Below, piece after piece: positions 15,302 through 24,303 of a DNA stretch of 64,000 bases (position 1 is its first letter; every line of letters begins with the position of its first letter). The DNA is from Hyphomicrobiales bacterium (GTDB taxonomy: Bacteria; Pseudomonadota; Alphaproteobacteria; Rhizobiales; Rhizobiaceae): contig UBMP01000020.1 in NCBI GenBank assembly GCA_900466575.1, positions 248,001 to 312,000 of the forward strand, read 5' to 3'. A model generated the notes under the pieces. It worked only from the letters and a program-made list of their open reading frames with translations. It did no database searches and was not told the DNA's origin. The position numbers were made by a program, and so were the translations under genes.

Positions 15302-16414
15302 TCAGGCAGTCCCGGTTTTCAGCGCCGGCGCGGACTGATTTTTCGTCGTTTCGATTGCCCGGATGAGTTCGGCAGCGCGGGCATTGCCGGTGTGCTGAGC
15401 CAGGACGCGCCGGCGAGCTTCGCCGGCGATGGCATGCCTTCGTTCATCGAACACGCCGCTTAGAGCCGCGATGACGTCATCGGCGTTGTCCGCAATGACG
15501 ATGGCCTCTTCGTCGGGAAACAGTTCCTCAAGCCCCGGCCATCTGTCGCTGATGATCGGCACACCGCAGGCAGCCGCCTCGAAGAGCCTGACGCTGGGGG
15601 ACCAGCCGGCCGCAATCATGTCCGCCCGTGTAACGTTCAGGGTGAAGCGCTGGCGACTGTAGAACGAGGCGTGTTCGGAGGGCGGAAGGTGCTCGATGCG
15701 ATCGACGTTTTCGGGCCAGACGATGTCATCCGGATATTGCGGACCGGCGACGACAAAGCGTTTCTGCGGCAGTCGTCGTGCCGGTTCGATCAGCAGGCGC
15801 TCCAGCGTGGGCTGGCGGTCCGGACTGTAAGTACCGAGATAGCCGAGATCCCAGGCGAGGGGCTCTCCGGTGTTGCAATAGAGATCGCTATCGACGGAGC
15901 AGTAGAGCGCTTCGGCGCGACGCGCGCCGTAAGTCTTTTCGATGTGCCGGAGCAAGAGGCCTCCCGAGAAGGAAAAATAGAAATCGAAAAGCGGAATCTG
16001 CGTGGCCGCAATGTAGTCCTTATCGCCATCGCGGCGCGCGAGATGGTTGAGGGTAACCGGCGTGTCGATGTCATAGAAGGCAAGACAACGCGGTTGCAGC
16101 CCCCTGACCGCCTCGATGACATCCACGCCTTCAGGAACGTAGGAACCGATGATCACAGCGTGCGCATTGCGGATGCGCGCACCGTATGTGGCGATCATGT
16201 CGACGATTTCGCTGTAATAGGCGAGTTCGCAGAATTCGGGGGCAGGCATGTCGCGATGCGCCGCATACCAGGGCACATCACGCTCGAGAAAAAGAACCTT
16301 ATGTCCGAGCGCGTGCAGGCCTTTGATCAGCGCCCGGAATGTCGTGGCATGTCCATTGCCCCAGGAGGATGAAAGCGAGAGACCGAGGATCACGATCTTG
16401 AGAGAATGGGTCAT
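15302..16414 (-). CDS. CgeB-type glycosyltransferase 1
   Basis: 370 residues. N-terminal GT-B half with LGLSLSSSWGNGHATTFRALIKGLHALGHKV; the C-terminal half has LNVTRADMIAAGWSPSVRLFEAAACGVPIISDRWPGLEELF, the nucleotide-sugar site of CgeB/Glyco_trans_1_2 enzymes. No membrane segment. It overlaps the stop of the upstream glycosyltransferase (ATGA). Third of three tandem paralogues; donor and acceptor unknown. Confidence 0.86.
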   Translation of the reverse strand: MTHSLKIVILGLSLSSSWGNGHATTFRALIKGLHALGHKVLFLERDVPWYAAHRDMPAPEFCELAYYSEIVDMIATYGARIRNAHAVIIGSYVPEGVDVIEAVRGLQPRCLAFYDIDTPVTLNHLARRDGDKDYIAATQIPLFDFYFSFSGGLLLRHIEKTYGARRAEALYCSVDSDLYCNTGEPLAWDLGYLGTYSPDRQPTLERLLIEPARRLPQKRFVVAGPQYPDDIVWPENVDRIEHLPPSEHASFYSRQRFTLNVTRADMIAAGWSPSVRLFEAAACGVPIISDRWPGLEELFPDEEAIVIADNADDVIAALSGVFDERRHAIAGEARRRVLAQHTGNARAAELIRAIETTKNQSAPALKTGTA

Positions 16415-17496
16415 GCCGCACGTCCTCTCCTGAAATGTCGCCGGAAAATCTGATCCACGATGATTGCGCGGTGATCATAGGTGTGTTCGGACAACACGCG
16501 CGCCATAGCGCGATCACCAATCGCGCGGGCAGCCGCCCGGTCGAGCGTAGAAACGATGTCGACGACGTCTTGCCCGTCCCGGGCAACGAGGATTTCTTCA
16601 TCGGGCTTCAGGAAGAGTTCGATCCCCTCCCATGCATCGGTAATGATACAAGCTGCGGCGCCCGCTGCCTCGAAGATTCGTGTCGCGGGGGAAAAGCCGA
16701 TGCGCGCCATATCTTCGCGCGAGATGTTGAGGACAGCGGTGGGCGTGGCGTTGAACGCGTTGTGGTCCTTTGTCGGGACATGGCTCGCGTAGCGGAGGTT
16801 CCCGGGTCTTGGCTTGTCGTCCCAGCCCGAGCCGCCCAGCAGAAAGGTGCGATCTGTCAAGCGGCGCGCCGGTTCGAGGAAAAACCGCTCCACGCGCGCC
16901 TCACGATCCGGCAGGCGGTTGCCGAGAAAGCCGAGATCGGCTTCGAACCGAGGTTCGGGCTGGGTGGGGAAATGTGTATCGGGATCGAGCGCGTTATAGA
17001 CCGGGATGCAGTCGCGCGCGCCCAGCGCACGGTAGGCGTTGGCGACCCGATCGCCGCCGCCATAGGTCAGCACGAGATCAAGTTCCGGCAGGCTCCGTCG
17101 CAACGGGTGGTCCGGGCTCGCGGAGATTTCCGCCAGTGTGGCCGGCGCATCGACATCCCAGAAGATTTTAAGCGCATCCGGACGAGCGGCGGCCAGAGCT
17201 TCCGTCAGCAGAAGATCGTCCTCGAAGCCGACTCCACTTGCCTTGATCACAATATCGGCCTGAGAGGCGAGGGTGGTGACATGCTTGAGCGCGGGGAGGC
17301 TTCCTTCATATACGACGACTGTGCACCAATCGGGCGAGCCGATATCGCGATGCTTTTGTCGATCGTAAATGTCAGGCTCGAAGAATGTGATGTCGTAGCC
17401 GTGCCGCGCCAGCGACCGTAGCAGACCTCGATAATAGGTGGCGGCACCATTCCAGTAGGCTGACACGATACTCGACCCGTAAAACGCAATCTTCAT
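16411..17496 (-). CDS. CgeB-type glycosyltransferase 2
   Basis: 361 residues. N-terminus MKIAFYGSSIVSAYWNGAATYYRGLLRSLARHGYDITFFEPD and C-terminal VLNISREDMARIGFSPATRIFEAAGAAACIITDAWEGIELFL mark it as a paralogue of its neighbours. It overlaps both: ATGA with the gene before and with the gene after. Cytoplasmic GT-B fold expected. Confidence 0.86.
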   Translation of the reverse strand: MKIAFYGSSIVSAYWNGAATYYRGLLRSLARHGYDITFFEPDIYDRQKHRDIGSPDWCTVVVYEGSLPALKHVTTLASQADIVIKASGVGFEDDLLLTEALAAARPDALKIFWDVDAPATLAEISASPDHPLRRSLPELDLVLTYGGGDRVANAYRALGARDCIPVYNALDPDTHFPTQPEPRFEADLGFLGNRLPDREARVERFFLEPARRLTDRTFLLGGSGWDDKPRPGNLRYASHVPTKDHNAFNATPTAVLNISREDMARIGFSPATRIFEAAGAAACIITDAWEGIELFLKPDEEILVARDGQDVVDIVSTLDRAAARAIGDRAMARVLSEHTYDHRAIIVDQIFRRHFRRGRAA

Positions 17497-18623
17497 TCCG
17501 CTGCCTCCGCCGTCTCTGTTTTTTCTTGATCCGCGCCGGCTCCCAGCCCTTTCAGGATGCCAAGCAATTCGTCGACGCGGTGGGTGCAGGTGTGGCGCGC
17601 AAGGATCGTTTCCAACCCGCTGCGCACCATTTCGCCAGCCATGTCGCGGTCCTCAAGAACAGCGCGCAGGGCGTGACACATGGCGTCTCCGTCGTTTGCG
17701 ATGAGGTAGTCCCGGCCCGCGCGGAAGAGGCTCTCCGTGTCGCGCCAAGGCGCAGAAATCAACGGTATGCCGCAGGCCAACGCCTCGAAGACACGGATGG
17801 TGGGGATGCCGGGCAACGCCTTTACATAGGGGCGCCGCGGTATGTGGACGGTGACGCGCCTTCGGGCGAAGGCCGCCGGAACTTTCGCGTTGGCGAGCCA
17901 GCCCCCATAGCCGATGCCCGCGTCTTCCAGCGCTTTCAGCGCTTCGGCGGGGTAACGCACACCGCGCACGGTGGTTGTCAGGCGGAGTTGCCGGGCGGGA
18001 TCTATGAGAAACTGCCGGATCTCGGCAGAGCGCTCGTCGTCGCCCCAGTTGCCAACCCAGATAAGATCGCTGGTCTTCTCGATCTCCGGCATGGGGTGGA
18101 AGAGGCTGATATCCGCCGCTTCGTGCCAGGTGAAAACATGCCGACCCCATCCCGCGTGGAGATAGCGTTCCTTGAGAGTTTCGCCAAAGACGAGAACGCC
18201 GTCGTAGTCTTCCAGATCGAAGGCCGCGATGTCTTCATACGCCGAGACCGCGCGATGATGCGTGTCGTGAAAGAGGAGCGTGAAGCGTCCTCCGTCAACG
18301 CGTGCTTGACCGATGCGTGCGACGAGTGCCGGGTCGGTCCACTCATGCACGATGACAACATCGGCCTGCTGCAGACGCTCTTCATGGGGGAAGTCCGGGC
18401 CGTAGGTGATCGAGCGCAACTCCGGAAAGGCGGCTTTGAACATATCGACGGCGCCCGCGCCCTGCTCACGGAAAAGGTTGAGGCGGCTCCAGGAGTCAGC
18501 GGGCTCCAGGGCAACCGCTTCGTGGCCCCGCCGTATGAGGTCGCGCATGACGCCGCGCAGGAAATGCGCATTACCATGGTTCCAGTCGGAAACGAGCGAG
18601 TGGGTATAAAACAGAAAACGCAT
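17493..18623 (-). CDS. CgeB-type glycosyltransferase 3
   Basis: 376 residues. The N-terminus MRFLFYTHSLVSDWNHGNAHFLRGVMRDLIRRGHEAVALEP and the C-terminal VTVHIPRRPYVKALPGIPTIRVFEALACGIPLISAPWRDTESLF resemble CgeB/glyco_trans_1_2 enzymes. It starts three bases after the stop of the GT4 gene and overlaps glycosyltransferase 2. The most diverged of the three paralogues. Confidence 0.85.
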   Translation of the reverse strand: MRFLFYTHSLVSDWNHGNAHFLRGVMRDLIRRGHEAVALEPADSWSRLNLFREQGAGAVDMFKAAFPELRSITYGPDFPHEERLQQADVVIVHEWTDPALVARIGQARVDGGRFTLLFHDTHHRAVSAYEDIAAFDLEDYDGVLVFGETLKERYLHAGWGRHVFTWHEAADISLFHPMPEIEKTSDLIWVGNWGDDERSAEIRQFLIDPARQLRLTTTVRGVRYPAEALKALEDAGIGYGGWLANAKVPAAFARRRVTVHIPRRPYVKALPGIPTIRVFEALACGIPLISAPWRDTESLFRAGRDYLIANDGDAMCHALRAVLEDRDMAGEMVRSGLETILARHTCTHRVDELLGILKGLGAGADQEKTETAEAAE

Positions 18624-18626
18624 CGG

Positions 18627-19751
18627 TTACCCCGCATTCATGCTCATGGCCGGCAGGGCCAGGCTGTCATAGACTGCGCGCATCGCCGCTGCCTGCCTGA
18701 CGGGCGTGAAGCGGGTGGCGCGGTTGCTGGCGAGCTGGGCGAGAATTTCGCGCAGCTGACGTTCGCTGAGGAGCCTCTCGATCGCCTCGGCATAGGCCGC
18801 GGGATCGTTTGGCGGCACGAAAAGGGCGGCACTATCCCAGACTTCGCGATAGGTCGGGATGTCGGCCAGCACGAGCGGAGTTCGGCAGGCCGCAGCCTCA
18901 AGGGCCGCGAGACCAAAGGGCTCGTAAAGCGAAGGTGAAACGAAGACTTCGGCCTGGCCCATCCGTTCCAGCGTCTCGGCGTGGGAGAGAGAGCCGGCTT
19001 CAAGAGCGTTCCGAATATTGAATTTCTCTCCGTTCGGTCCGTTTGTGCTTCCTATCAAGGTAAGGCGAGAGGTCGTCCTCAGGGCGACGGCATCCAGCAC
19101 GGCGCCGTTCTTCGCCTCGTCCCACCAGCGGCCAACGGCAATCACGCCTTCTCGCGGGCCTCGGTGGGCGATGTTTGGTGCGGCGCCCGTCGCGTTGTGG
19201 ACAACGCGCAGGTTGCGGATGGCGCCATAGGTAGCAACCATCAAGTCTGCGTGACTTCGGCTGGGCGCCAGAACCACGTCCGCGCGGGAAATGCCGCGAC
19301 GGTTCAGGCCCGTGTGCCACTGCCACCCCTCCGGGGGCGCAGTTTTCCGGACAGCCTGAAACCAGGTCGGCACGCAGGAATGGGACATCACGACGACCGG
19401 TCTTGCGGTTTCCAGACCGGCGGCCTGCGTCGGCGCGTTGAGGTGGATCAGATCCACCTCGTATCTGTCTGCGATATCCGCGAGGCGCGCGGGGATATGG
19501 GCGAGTTCGCCTTCCGCCTGCGCCAGCCAATCCAAGGGCTCCGCGAGATGAATGACCTCACCAAGCGCTTCGGCCTCCTGTTGCTGCTCGTCTGCGGGCG
19601 GCGGCCCGACGATCGCAAAGACGAAGGTGACGTTTCGCGGTGCAAGCGCGCGCGCCAAATCCATCCCGAAGCGCCAGACACCGCCGACGGCGTCGAGCGT
19701 CATCAGTACGCGCAGAGGCGCAAGCGCCTTGTCCGTCCGCCGCCGCCTCAT
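18627..19751 (-). CDS. GT4-family glycosyltransferase
   Basis: 374 residues from ATG 19751, which overlaps the preceding stop (ATGA); a longer frame to 19814 is an overlap artefact. The N-terminal LMTLDAVGGVWRFGMDLARALAPRNV is a GT-B Rossmann start; the C-terminal half has VFVSPSLYEPFGLAALEAAACRTPLVLADIPTYREVW, the E-x7-E nucleotide-sugar motif of GT4. Probably adds a hexose to the growing glycan. Confidence 0.88.
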   Translation of the reverse strand: MRRRRTDKALAPLRVLMTLDAVGGVWRFGMDLARALAPRNVTFVFAIVGPPPADEQQQEAEALGEVIHLAEPLDWLAQAEGELAHIPARLADIADRYEVDLIHLNAPTQAAGLETARPVVVMSHSCVPTWFQAVRKTAPPEGWQWHTGLNRRGISRADVVLAPSRSHADLMVATYGAIRNLRVVHNATGAAPNIAHRGPREGVIAVGRWWDEAKNGAVLDAVALRTTSRLTLIGSTNGPNGEKFNIRNALEAGSLSHAETLERMGQAEVFVSPSLYEPFGLAALEAAACRTPLVLADIPTYREVWDSAALFVPPNDPAAYAEAIERLLSERQLREILAQLASNRATRFTPVRQAAAMRAVYDSLALPAMSMNAG

Positions 19752-21784
19752 GCAGGAACCCGCCGCCGCGCGGTGGCGAGGCCTCTGCCTCCGAAACGCT
19801 CGTTGGAAAGCCATTGGGCCAGATGCAGTACGCCGGCCTGCCAGGAGACGCCAGCGCGCCAGCCCAGCTGCTTTTCCAGTTTCGAGGTATCGGCGACGAA
19901 ATAGCGCTGGTCGCCGGTTCGCCAGTCAGCCTTCTCAACGTTGATCGCCCGGCCGGTCAGGCTTTCGATCTCGCTCAACAACTGCAGCAGGCTCACCGCA
20001 TTCCGCGGTCCGCCACCTAGATTGAAGAGCTTGCCGACCGCGTGCGCGTCATTCCGGGCGATTGCGCGATGGACGGTGCGATAGGCGGCAACGGCATCAT
20101 CGACATGCAGGATGTCGCGCACCTGTTTGCCATCTCCGTAGAGCATGATGGGGTCACCTGCCAGCGCGCGGATCAGGAAATGGGCCACCCAGCCCTGATC
20201 CTCGGTTCCAAGCTGTCGCGGCCCGTAGATGCAACTCATCCGTAAAACCGCCGAACGCAGTCCGAAGGACTTCGCGTAATCGAGCACATATTGGTCAGCA
20301 ACGCCCTTGGAGCAGCCATAAGGCGTGCTGAAATCCAACGGCCGGGCTTCCGAAACGCCGAATTCCTTGATCCTTCCATCCATCGGCCAGTAACGGTCTC
20401 CCGTCTCGATCAGAGCGATGTCGTCCAGCCCGCCATAGACCTTGTTGGTGCTGGAGAAGATGACGGGGGCGGAGCGACGAGCCTTGCGCACTGCCTCGAG
20501 GACATTGAGCGTGCCACGTGCATTCGTCTCGAAGTCCTCGACCGGGTCGACAAGGCTCGTGGTCACCGCCGTCTGGGCGGCGAGGTGGAAGACGGCGTCT
20601 GCATCCTTGAGAGCCTCTTCCAGTTTCGGGCGGTCGCGGATGTCGATCAGTGCCAGATGCACCCTGTCACCGTGGCGTGACTTCAACCATTCGAGGTTGC
20701 GCTCGACGCCGTTGCGCGCAAGGTTGTCGATGATGAGGACGTCGCGCCCTTCGGCAAGGAAGCTTTCGGCGAGATTTGAACCGATAAAGCCGCTCCCGCC
20801 GGTAATCGCTATGTGCGGGGCGTCCTTTGCCACATGTGGCGTGGCCAGACGTGCGACCTCCGCGACCCGCGCTACGCCGCCTTCGCGGAGCAACCGAGCG
20901 AGAAGCTTCGGCTGTCCGTCATGGCGCACTGCGCCCAGATGATAATGGCGCGGGTCGAACCAGAGGCCTTCCTGCACTGCTATGTCCGGAGGCACGTCCC
21001 GCCAGGAGTACCAGTAGATGCGATCAGCTGGCACTTGGAGCGCCTTCGAGAAGCGGGAAACCTGCTCGATCTCGTCGTTGCGCCAGGTCGAATAGCCGGT
21101 CTCGGTCACCCATATCTCAGCCTCAGGATTATACCGGTCGAGAATCCTGCGCATCTCGCCGAGATGCATGTCCCAGCCGCGCCACGGGCCTTCCTCACTA
21201 TCCCATGTGCCGGGGAAGGCATGGAAGCCAACAGCATCGATGACTTCAAGCACGCCTCGCTGGCCCATGAGATCCACCCAGGAGGGGTCGAAGGGGCAGG
21301 GTCCGCCAAGGACGGGCTTGAAGCCACGCTTCTTCGCCCAATAGGCTGCCCCTCCGACCATTTCGGAAAAGAGCGCAAACTCACCGTCCTCGCGCCAGTC
21401 CCAGTCGAGAAGGTTGTTCGGCTCATTCCAGAGTTCGAGATGCGTGAAATAGCGTCCGTACCGATCAAGGATGTGATCAATGAAATCAGCATAGGATTTC
21501 AGGTCGCGGGGAGCCCCGGAACTTTTGCCGGTCCGCGACATTGAAGGCGGTGTGTAGTGAACACAGGGAAGGAGTTCGAAATTGGCGGAGAGTTTCGGCA
21601 AAAGCCAGTCGAACCAGGCCTGACCCTGGGGCGTAAGATATTCTGCCCAGGAGAGGTGGGTTCTCAGAAACGCGGCGCCGGAGCCGGAGAGCTCAGTGAT
21701 GATGGCTTCTGCCCTGTCATAGTCACCGGTTCGAAACCATTCGACGAGGCCATAGCCCTGCTGGATGTCTCGGGCTCTTGTCAT
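19748..21784 (-). CDS. Fusion: clan GH-A-like glycosidase domain plus NAD-dependent sugar epimerase
   Basis: 678 residues with two modules. Residues 1-310 look like a GH-A (beta/alpha)8 glycosidase (GH39-like): acid/base Glu121 in LELWNEPNN, nucleophile candidate Glu228 in IWVTETGY, and a final strand region WYSWRDVPP. No signal peptide. Residues 323-670 are an extended SDR epimerase: GGSGFIGSN 329-337, SSTNKVYGG about 444-452, Tyr489 and Lys493 in YGCSK; TNKVYG recalls CDP-paratose 2-epimerases. The frame is uninterrupted, so the fusion is genuine, and it overlaps genes on both sides (ATGA). A cytoplasmic glycosidase joined to a nucleotide-sugar enzyme is unusual; the glycosidase may act on a lipid-linked or nucleotide-linked intermediate. 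Confidence 0.85.
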   Translation of the reverse strand: MTRARDIQQGYGLVEWFRTGDYDRAEAIITELSGSGAAFLRTHLSWAEYLTPQGQAWFDWLLPKLSANFELLPCVHYTPPSMSRTGKSSGAPRDLKSYADFIDHILDRYGRYFTHLELWNEPNNLLDWDWREDGEFALFSEMVGGAAYWAKKRGFKPVLGGPCPFDPSWVDLMGQRGVLEVIDAVGFHAFPGTWDSEEGPWRGWDMHLGEMRRILDRYNPEAEIWVTETGYSTWRNDEIEQVSRFSKALQVPADRIYWYSWRDVPPDIAVQEGLWFDPRHYHLGAVRHDGQPKLLARLLREGGVARVAEVARLATPHVAKDAPHIAITGGSGFIGSNLAESFLAEGRDVLIIDNLARNGVERNLEWLKSRHGDRVHLALIDIRDRPKLEEALKDADAVFHLAAQTAVTTSLVDPVEDFETNARGTLNVLEAVRKARRSAPVIFSSTNKVYGGLDDIALIETGDRYWPMDGRIKEFGVSEARPLDFSTPYGCSKGVADQYVLDYAKSFGLRSAVLRMSCIYGPRQLGTEDQGWVAHFLIRALAGDPIMLYGDGKQVRDILHVDDAVAAYRTVHRAIARNDAHAVGKLFNLGGGPRNAVSLLQLLSEIESLTGRAINVEKADWRTGDQRYFVADTSKLEKQLGWRAGVSWQAGVLHLAQWLSNERFGGRGLATARRRVPA

Positions 21785-22890
21785 CGCACAAGCCCCCGCA
21801 TTTCCAGTTGTCGTTTCATCTCACTGCTCATGTCGATGGCAAGGCTGCCGCGCACCCAGCTGGCGAATTCATCGAGCGAATTGTCGAGATGATGGTGCGG
21901 TTCGAAACCGAGGACTTCCCGGGCTTTCGAAATATCCGCGTAGCAATTGCGGATATCGCCGGCGCGCGCCTTGAAGAGGATTTGCGGCTGAATGTCGGGC
22001 ACGCCCATGGCGTCGGCGACAGACATCGCCACATCCTGAATAGAATATGCCCGGCCGCTGCCTATATTGATGACCTGCCCCGTAGCACGCGGGCTTTCCA
22101 GCGCCAGCCGGAATGCGCGGGCAACATCGCGAACGTGGACAAAATCGCGTTGCTGGGCGCCGTCCTCAAAGATCATCGGCGGCTGGTTGTTCAGGAGCCG
22201 TGACGCGAAATTTGCGAGTACGCCAGTATAGGGGTTGGAAAGCGCCTGACCGGCCCCGAAGACGTTGAAGAGCCGCAGGGCGACTGCCTCGATGCCATAG
22301 GCGCCGGCATGGATCAAAACCTGTTTTTCCTGTGAGTATTTGCTCAAGGCATAGATCGAGGCGAGATCGACAGGCTTTTCCTCATCCGTTGGCGCGGGCT
22401 TCAGCCTCTGCCCCTTCGGACCAAGCGGGTCCCAGTTTCCCAGGCTCAGGTCTTCGGGGTTGCGGCGGATCGCGCCAAAGGTCCGCCCGTCCTCGCCGAC
22501 ATAGAGACCTTCCCCATAGACGCTCATGGAGGAGGCAACGACGATCCTCTGGATAGGCAGGTCGATCATCGATTCCAGAAGCACGGCCGTGCCGAGATCG
22601 TTCGCCCCGATATAGCGGGCAATTTCATACATCGACTGGCCGACACCCACTTCCGCTGCCAGGTGAATGACGCCGTCGACACCCCGGAGCGCCTCCTTCA
22701 CCGCATCCATGTCGCGGATATCGGCCTCTATCAGTTCTGTCCCGGTCGGAATGGTGACCGAGGAGTCGCCATGAACCTGATCAATCAGAGCGTCGAGGAT
22801 ACGGACATTGTAGTTGGCGGAAAGCAGTTCCTGCACAACATAGCGGCCGATAAAGCCACAGCCTCCCGTTACGAGTATCCGTCGAACCAT
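21781..22890 (-). CDS. NAD-dependent sugar-nucleotide epimerase (GalE-like)
   Basis: 369 residues from ATG 22890 (GAGGTGA upstream). Rossmann motif VTGGCGFIGRYVV at 7-19, VVASSMSVYGEG, catalytic YALSK, and the sugar-binding FNVFGAGQ. Extended SDR, closest in look to UDP-glucose 4-epimerase or dTDP-rhamnose 4-epimerase types. It is the first gene of the eight-gene glycan operon and lies directly downstream of an EcfG-type promoter. Confidence 0.87.
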   Translation of the reverse strand: MVRRILVTGGCGFIGRYVVQELLSANYNVRILDALIDQVHGDSSVTIPTGTELIEADIRDMDAVKEALRGVDGVIHLAAEVGVGQSMYEIARYIGANDLGTAVLLESMIDLPIQRIVVASSMSVYGEGLYVGEDGRTFGAIRRNPEDLSLGNWDPLGPKGQRLKPAPTDEEKPVDLASIYALSKYSQEKQVLIHAGAYGIEAVALRLFNVFGAGQALSNPYTGVLANFASRLLNNQPPMIFEDGAQQRDFVHVRDVARAFRLALESPRATGQVINIGSGRAYSIQDVAMSVADAMGVPDIQPQILFKARAGDIRNCYADISKAREVLGFEPHHHLDNSLDEFASWVRGSLAIDMSSEMKRQLEMRGLVR

Positions 22891-22941
22891 GATGTCACCT
22901 CGGCTTGGATTTATTGGGGGTTGATGATGTTGACGCCCCCG

Positions 22942-22966
22942 AACCGAAGTTCTCTCCAATTGTTCC
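22942..22966 (-). promoter_or_regulatory. EcfG-type promoter for the glycan operon
   Basis: Minus strand GGAAC (22966-22962), 16 bases, GGTT (22945-22942), 52 bases upstream of the epimerase start. It is divergent from the plus-strand site at 22994. Confidence 0.6.
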
Positions 22967-22993
22967 AGTGCGTCATTCGTGCGCTGAAAGGAG

Positions 22994-23018
22994 GGAACAA
23001 GGCGTCTTTCGTGCGGTT
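22994..23018 (+). promoter_or_regulatory. EcfG-type promoter for the 64-residue protein and DUF4142 gene
   Basis: GGAAC at 22994-22998, 16 bases, GGTT at 23015-23018, 55 bases before ATG 23074. Confidence 0.6.
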
Positions 23019-23073
23019 CTACCGACGTGTGCCACGCCGTGCACATCGCAGCACGAGAGATGGGAGGACGGGC

Positions 23074-23268
23074 ATGCCCGAGGGTTCGGAACGAAAGATA
23101 CGCCAGGCGCTCGACAGGCTGGCGCGCAAGGAACGGGAGGAATTCCTCCGCCGATCTTCAATGCAGTATCTGGAATGCGCCATTCACCTCTGCGCGACGC
23201 ACATGCCCCTCGCAGACGTGGCGGATTTGCTGGAGGAAGAGGCGAGGCTGCTGCGGATCTATCGGTAG
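23074..23268 (+). CDS. Small helical hypothetical protein (64 aa)
   Basis: ATG 23074 with GGGAGGA upstream. MPEGSERKIRQALDRLARKEREEFLRRSSMQYLECAIHLCATH... is amphipathic and rich in Arg, Glu and Leu, with two cysteines. No family recognised. Co-transcribed with the DUF4142 gene 49 bases downstream. Confidence 0.65.
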   Translation: MPEGSERKIRQALDRLARKEREEFLRRSSMQYLECAIHLCATHMPLADVADLLEEEARLLRIYR

Positions 23269-23317
23269 GCGACGTCTGCCGCGTCCGTCCGCGCTTTCCA
23301 TTAAAGAGGTTTGAGAC

Positions 23318-23869
23318 ATGAGAATTGCTCTATTTACGGCGCTTTCGATGCTTTCCATGCCGCTGGTTGCTTCGGCGCAGCAGTCAATGCCGGCAACCGA
23401 GATGCCTGAGGCAGCCACACCGGCGAAGCCGCCGGAGGGACAGCCGCCAGGCGCCGATCTTTTCGTTGACCAGATGGCGGCATCCAATCTTTTCGGCATC
23501 GAGTTGGCGCGCCTGGCGCAGAAGCAGTCGAGCGCACCCCGTATCAGAACCCTGGCCGAGAAGATCATCCAGAATGATCAGAAGGCCCAGGATGAGTTGC
23601 ACGCTGCCGCCAACGAGCAGGGCGTCCGGTTCCAGCCAAACCTTTCGGCTGAACAGGCGGAGAAATTGAAAGCCCTGAAGGAGGCTCCAAGCGATCAGGT
23701 CGATGCGGTGTTTCTTTCCGCGCGGATGGCGGCTGCACAAACCCAGATGTCGTTGCTGTCGCTCTACGGCAGCAAGGGCGGCGCAGGTGCGCTCAAGCGC
23801 TACGCGCTTTCGCAATTTCAACAGGTTCGCGCCAATTTTCTGGAAGCAAACGAATTGTCGGGAAAATAA
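23318..23869 (+). CDS. DUF4142 domain protein, exported (183 aa)
   Basis: Signal peptide MRIALFTALSMLSMPLVASAQQ, then a Pro-rich linker. DUF4142 domain from about residue 45: FVDQMAASNLFGIELARLAQKQSS...IRTLAEKIIQNDQKAQDELHAAA, ending with LKRYALSQFQQVRANFLEAN. Helical, ferritin-like and periplasmic. Paralogue of the protein at 11690-12304. Probable member of the stress regulon through the promoter at 22994. Confidence 0.87.
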   Translation: MRIALFTALSMLSMPLVASAQQSMPATEMPEAATPAKPPEGQPPGADLFVDQMAASNLFGIELARLAQKQSSAPRIRTLAEKIIQNDQKAQDELHAAANEQGVRFQPNLSAEQAEKLKALKEAPSDQVDAVFLSARMAAAQTQMSLLSLYGSKGGAGALKRYALSQFQQVRANFLEANELSGK

Positions 23870-23914
23870 CGAGGCGACGGCGCTGACGCCGCCGGATGCG
23901 AGTTGGCTCAGAAC

Positions 23915-24139
23915 TCAAAATACGCGGTTGGATCCGGAGATCAACCGCAAACGGTTGCGCATGACGTTCAAGTCACTCAGCCCGTTCTGGTACATCTTGA
24001 TGGCTTGTCCAGCGATCACGCTCGAATGAGAGCCGTCACGATCGTCAACATCAAGGCACACGTCCTTGACGATCTTGGAGATGGCTGAGAGTTCCGAGGG
24101 AGAAAAATAGCCGGAATAGCGTGCTGTTTTAGTGGACAT
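23915..24139 (-). CDS. Hypothetical protein (74 aa)
   Basis: Start 24139 with AAGGAGG eight bases upstream. MSTKTARYSGYFSPSELSAISKIVKDVCLDVDDRDGSHSSVIAGQAIKMYQNGLSDLNVMRNRL: soluble and probably helical; similar short proteins with this pattern are seen in rhizobia, but I assign no function. It converges on the DUF4142 gene. Confidence 0.68.
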   Translation of the reverse strand: MSTKTARYSGYFSPSELSAISKIVKDVCLDVDDRDGSHSSVIAGQAIKMYQNGLSDLNVMRNRLRLISGSNRVF

Positions 24140-24303
24140 TTACGCCTCCTTTCAGTGAGAGGCTTATTGAGTCATTCTTGACTTCCACACACACAGACTA
24201 ACGCAAAATACCGCCCCCGGCAACCTCTGGCCCTCAATTTAACCAGCAGGGTCTCCGATTGGTTGCGGCTTGCGATCTTCGGAAGCAACCGAGTTGGTGC
24301 GAG

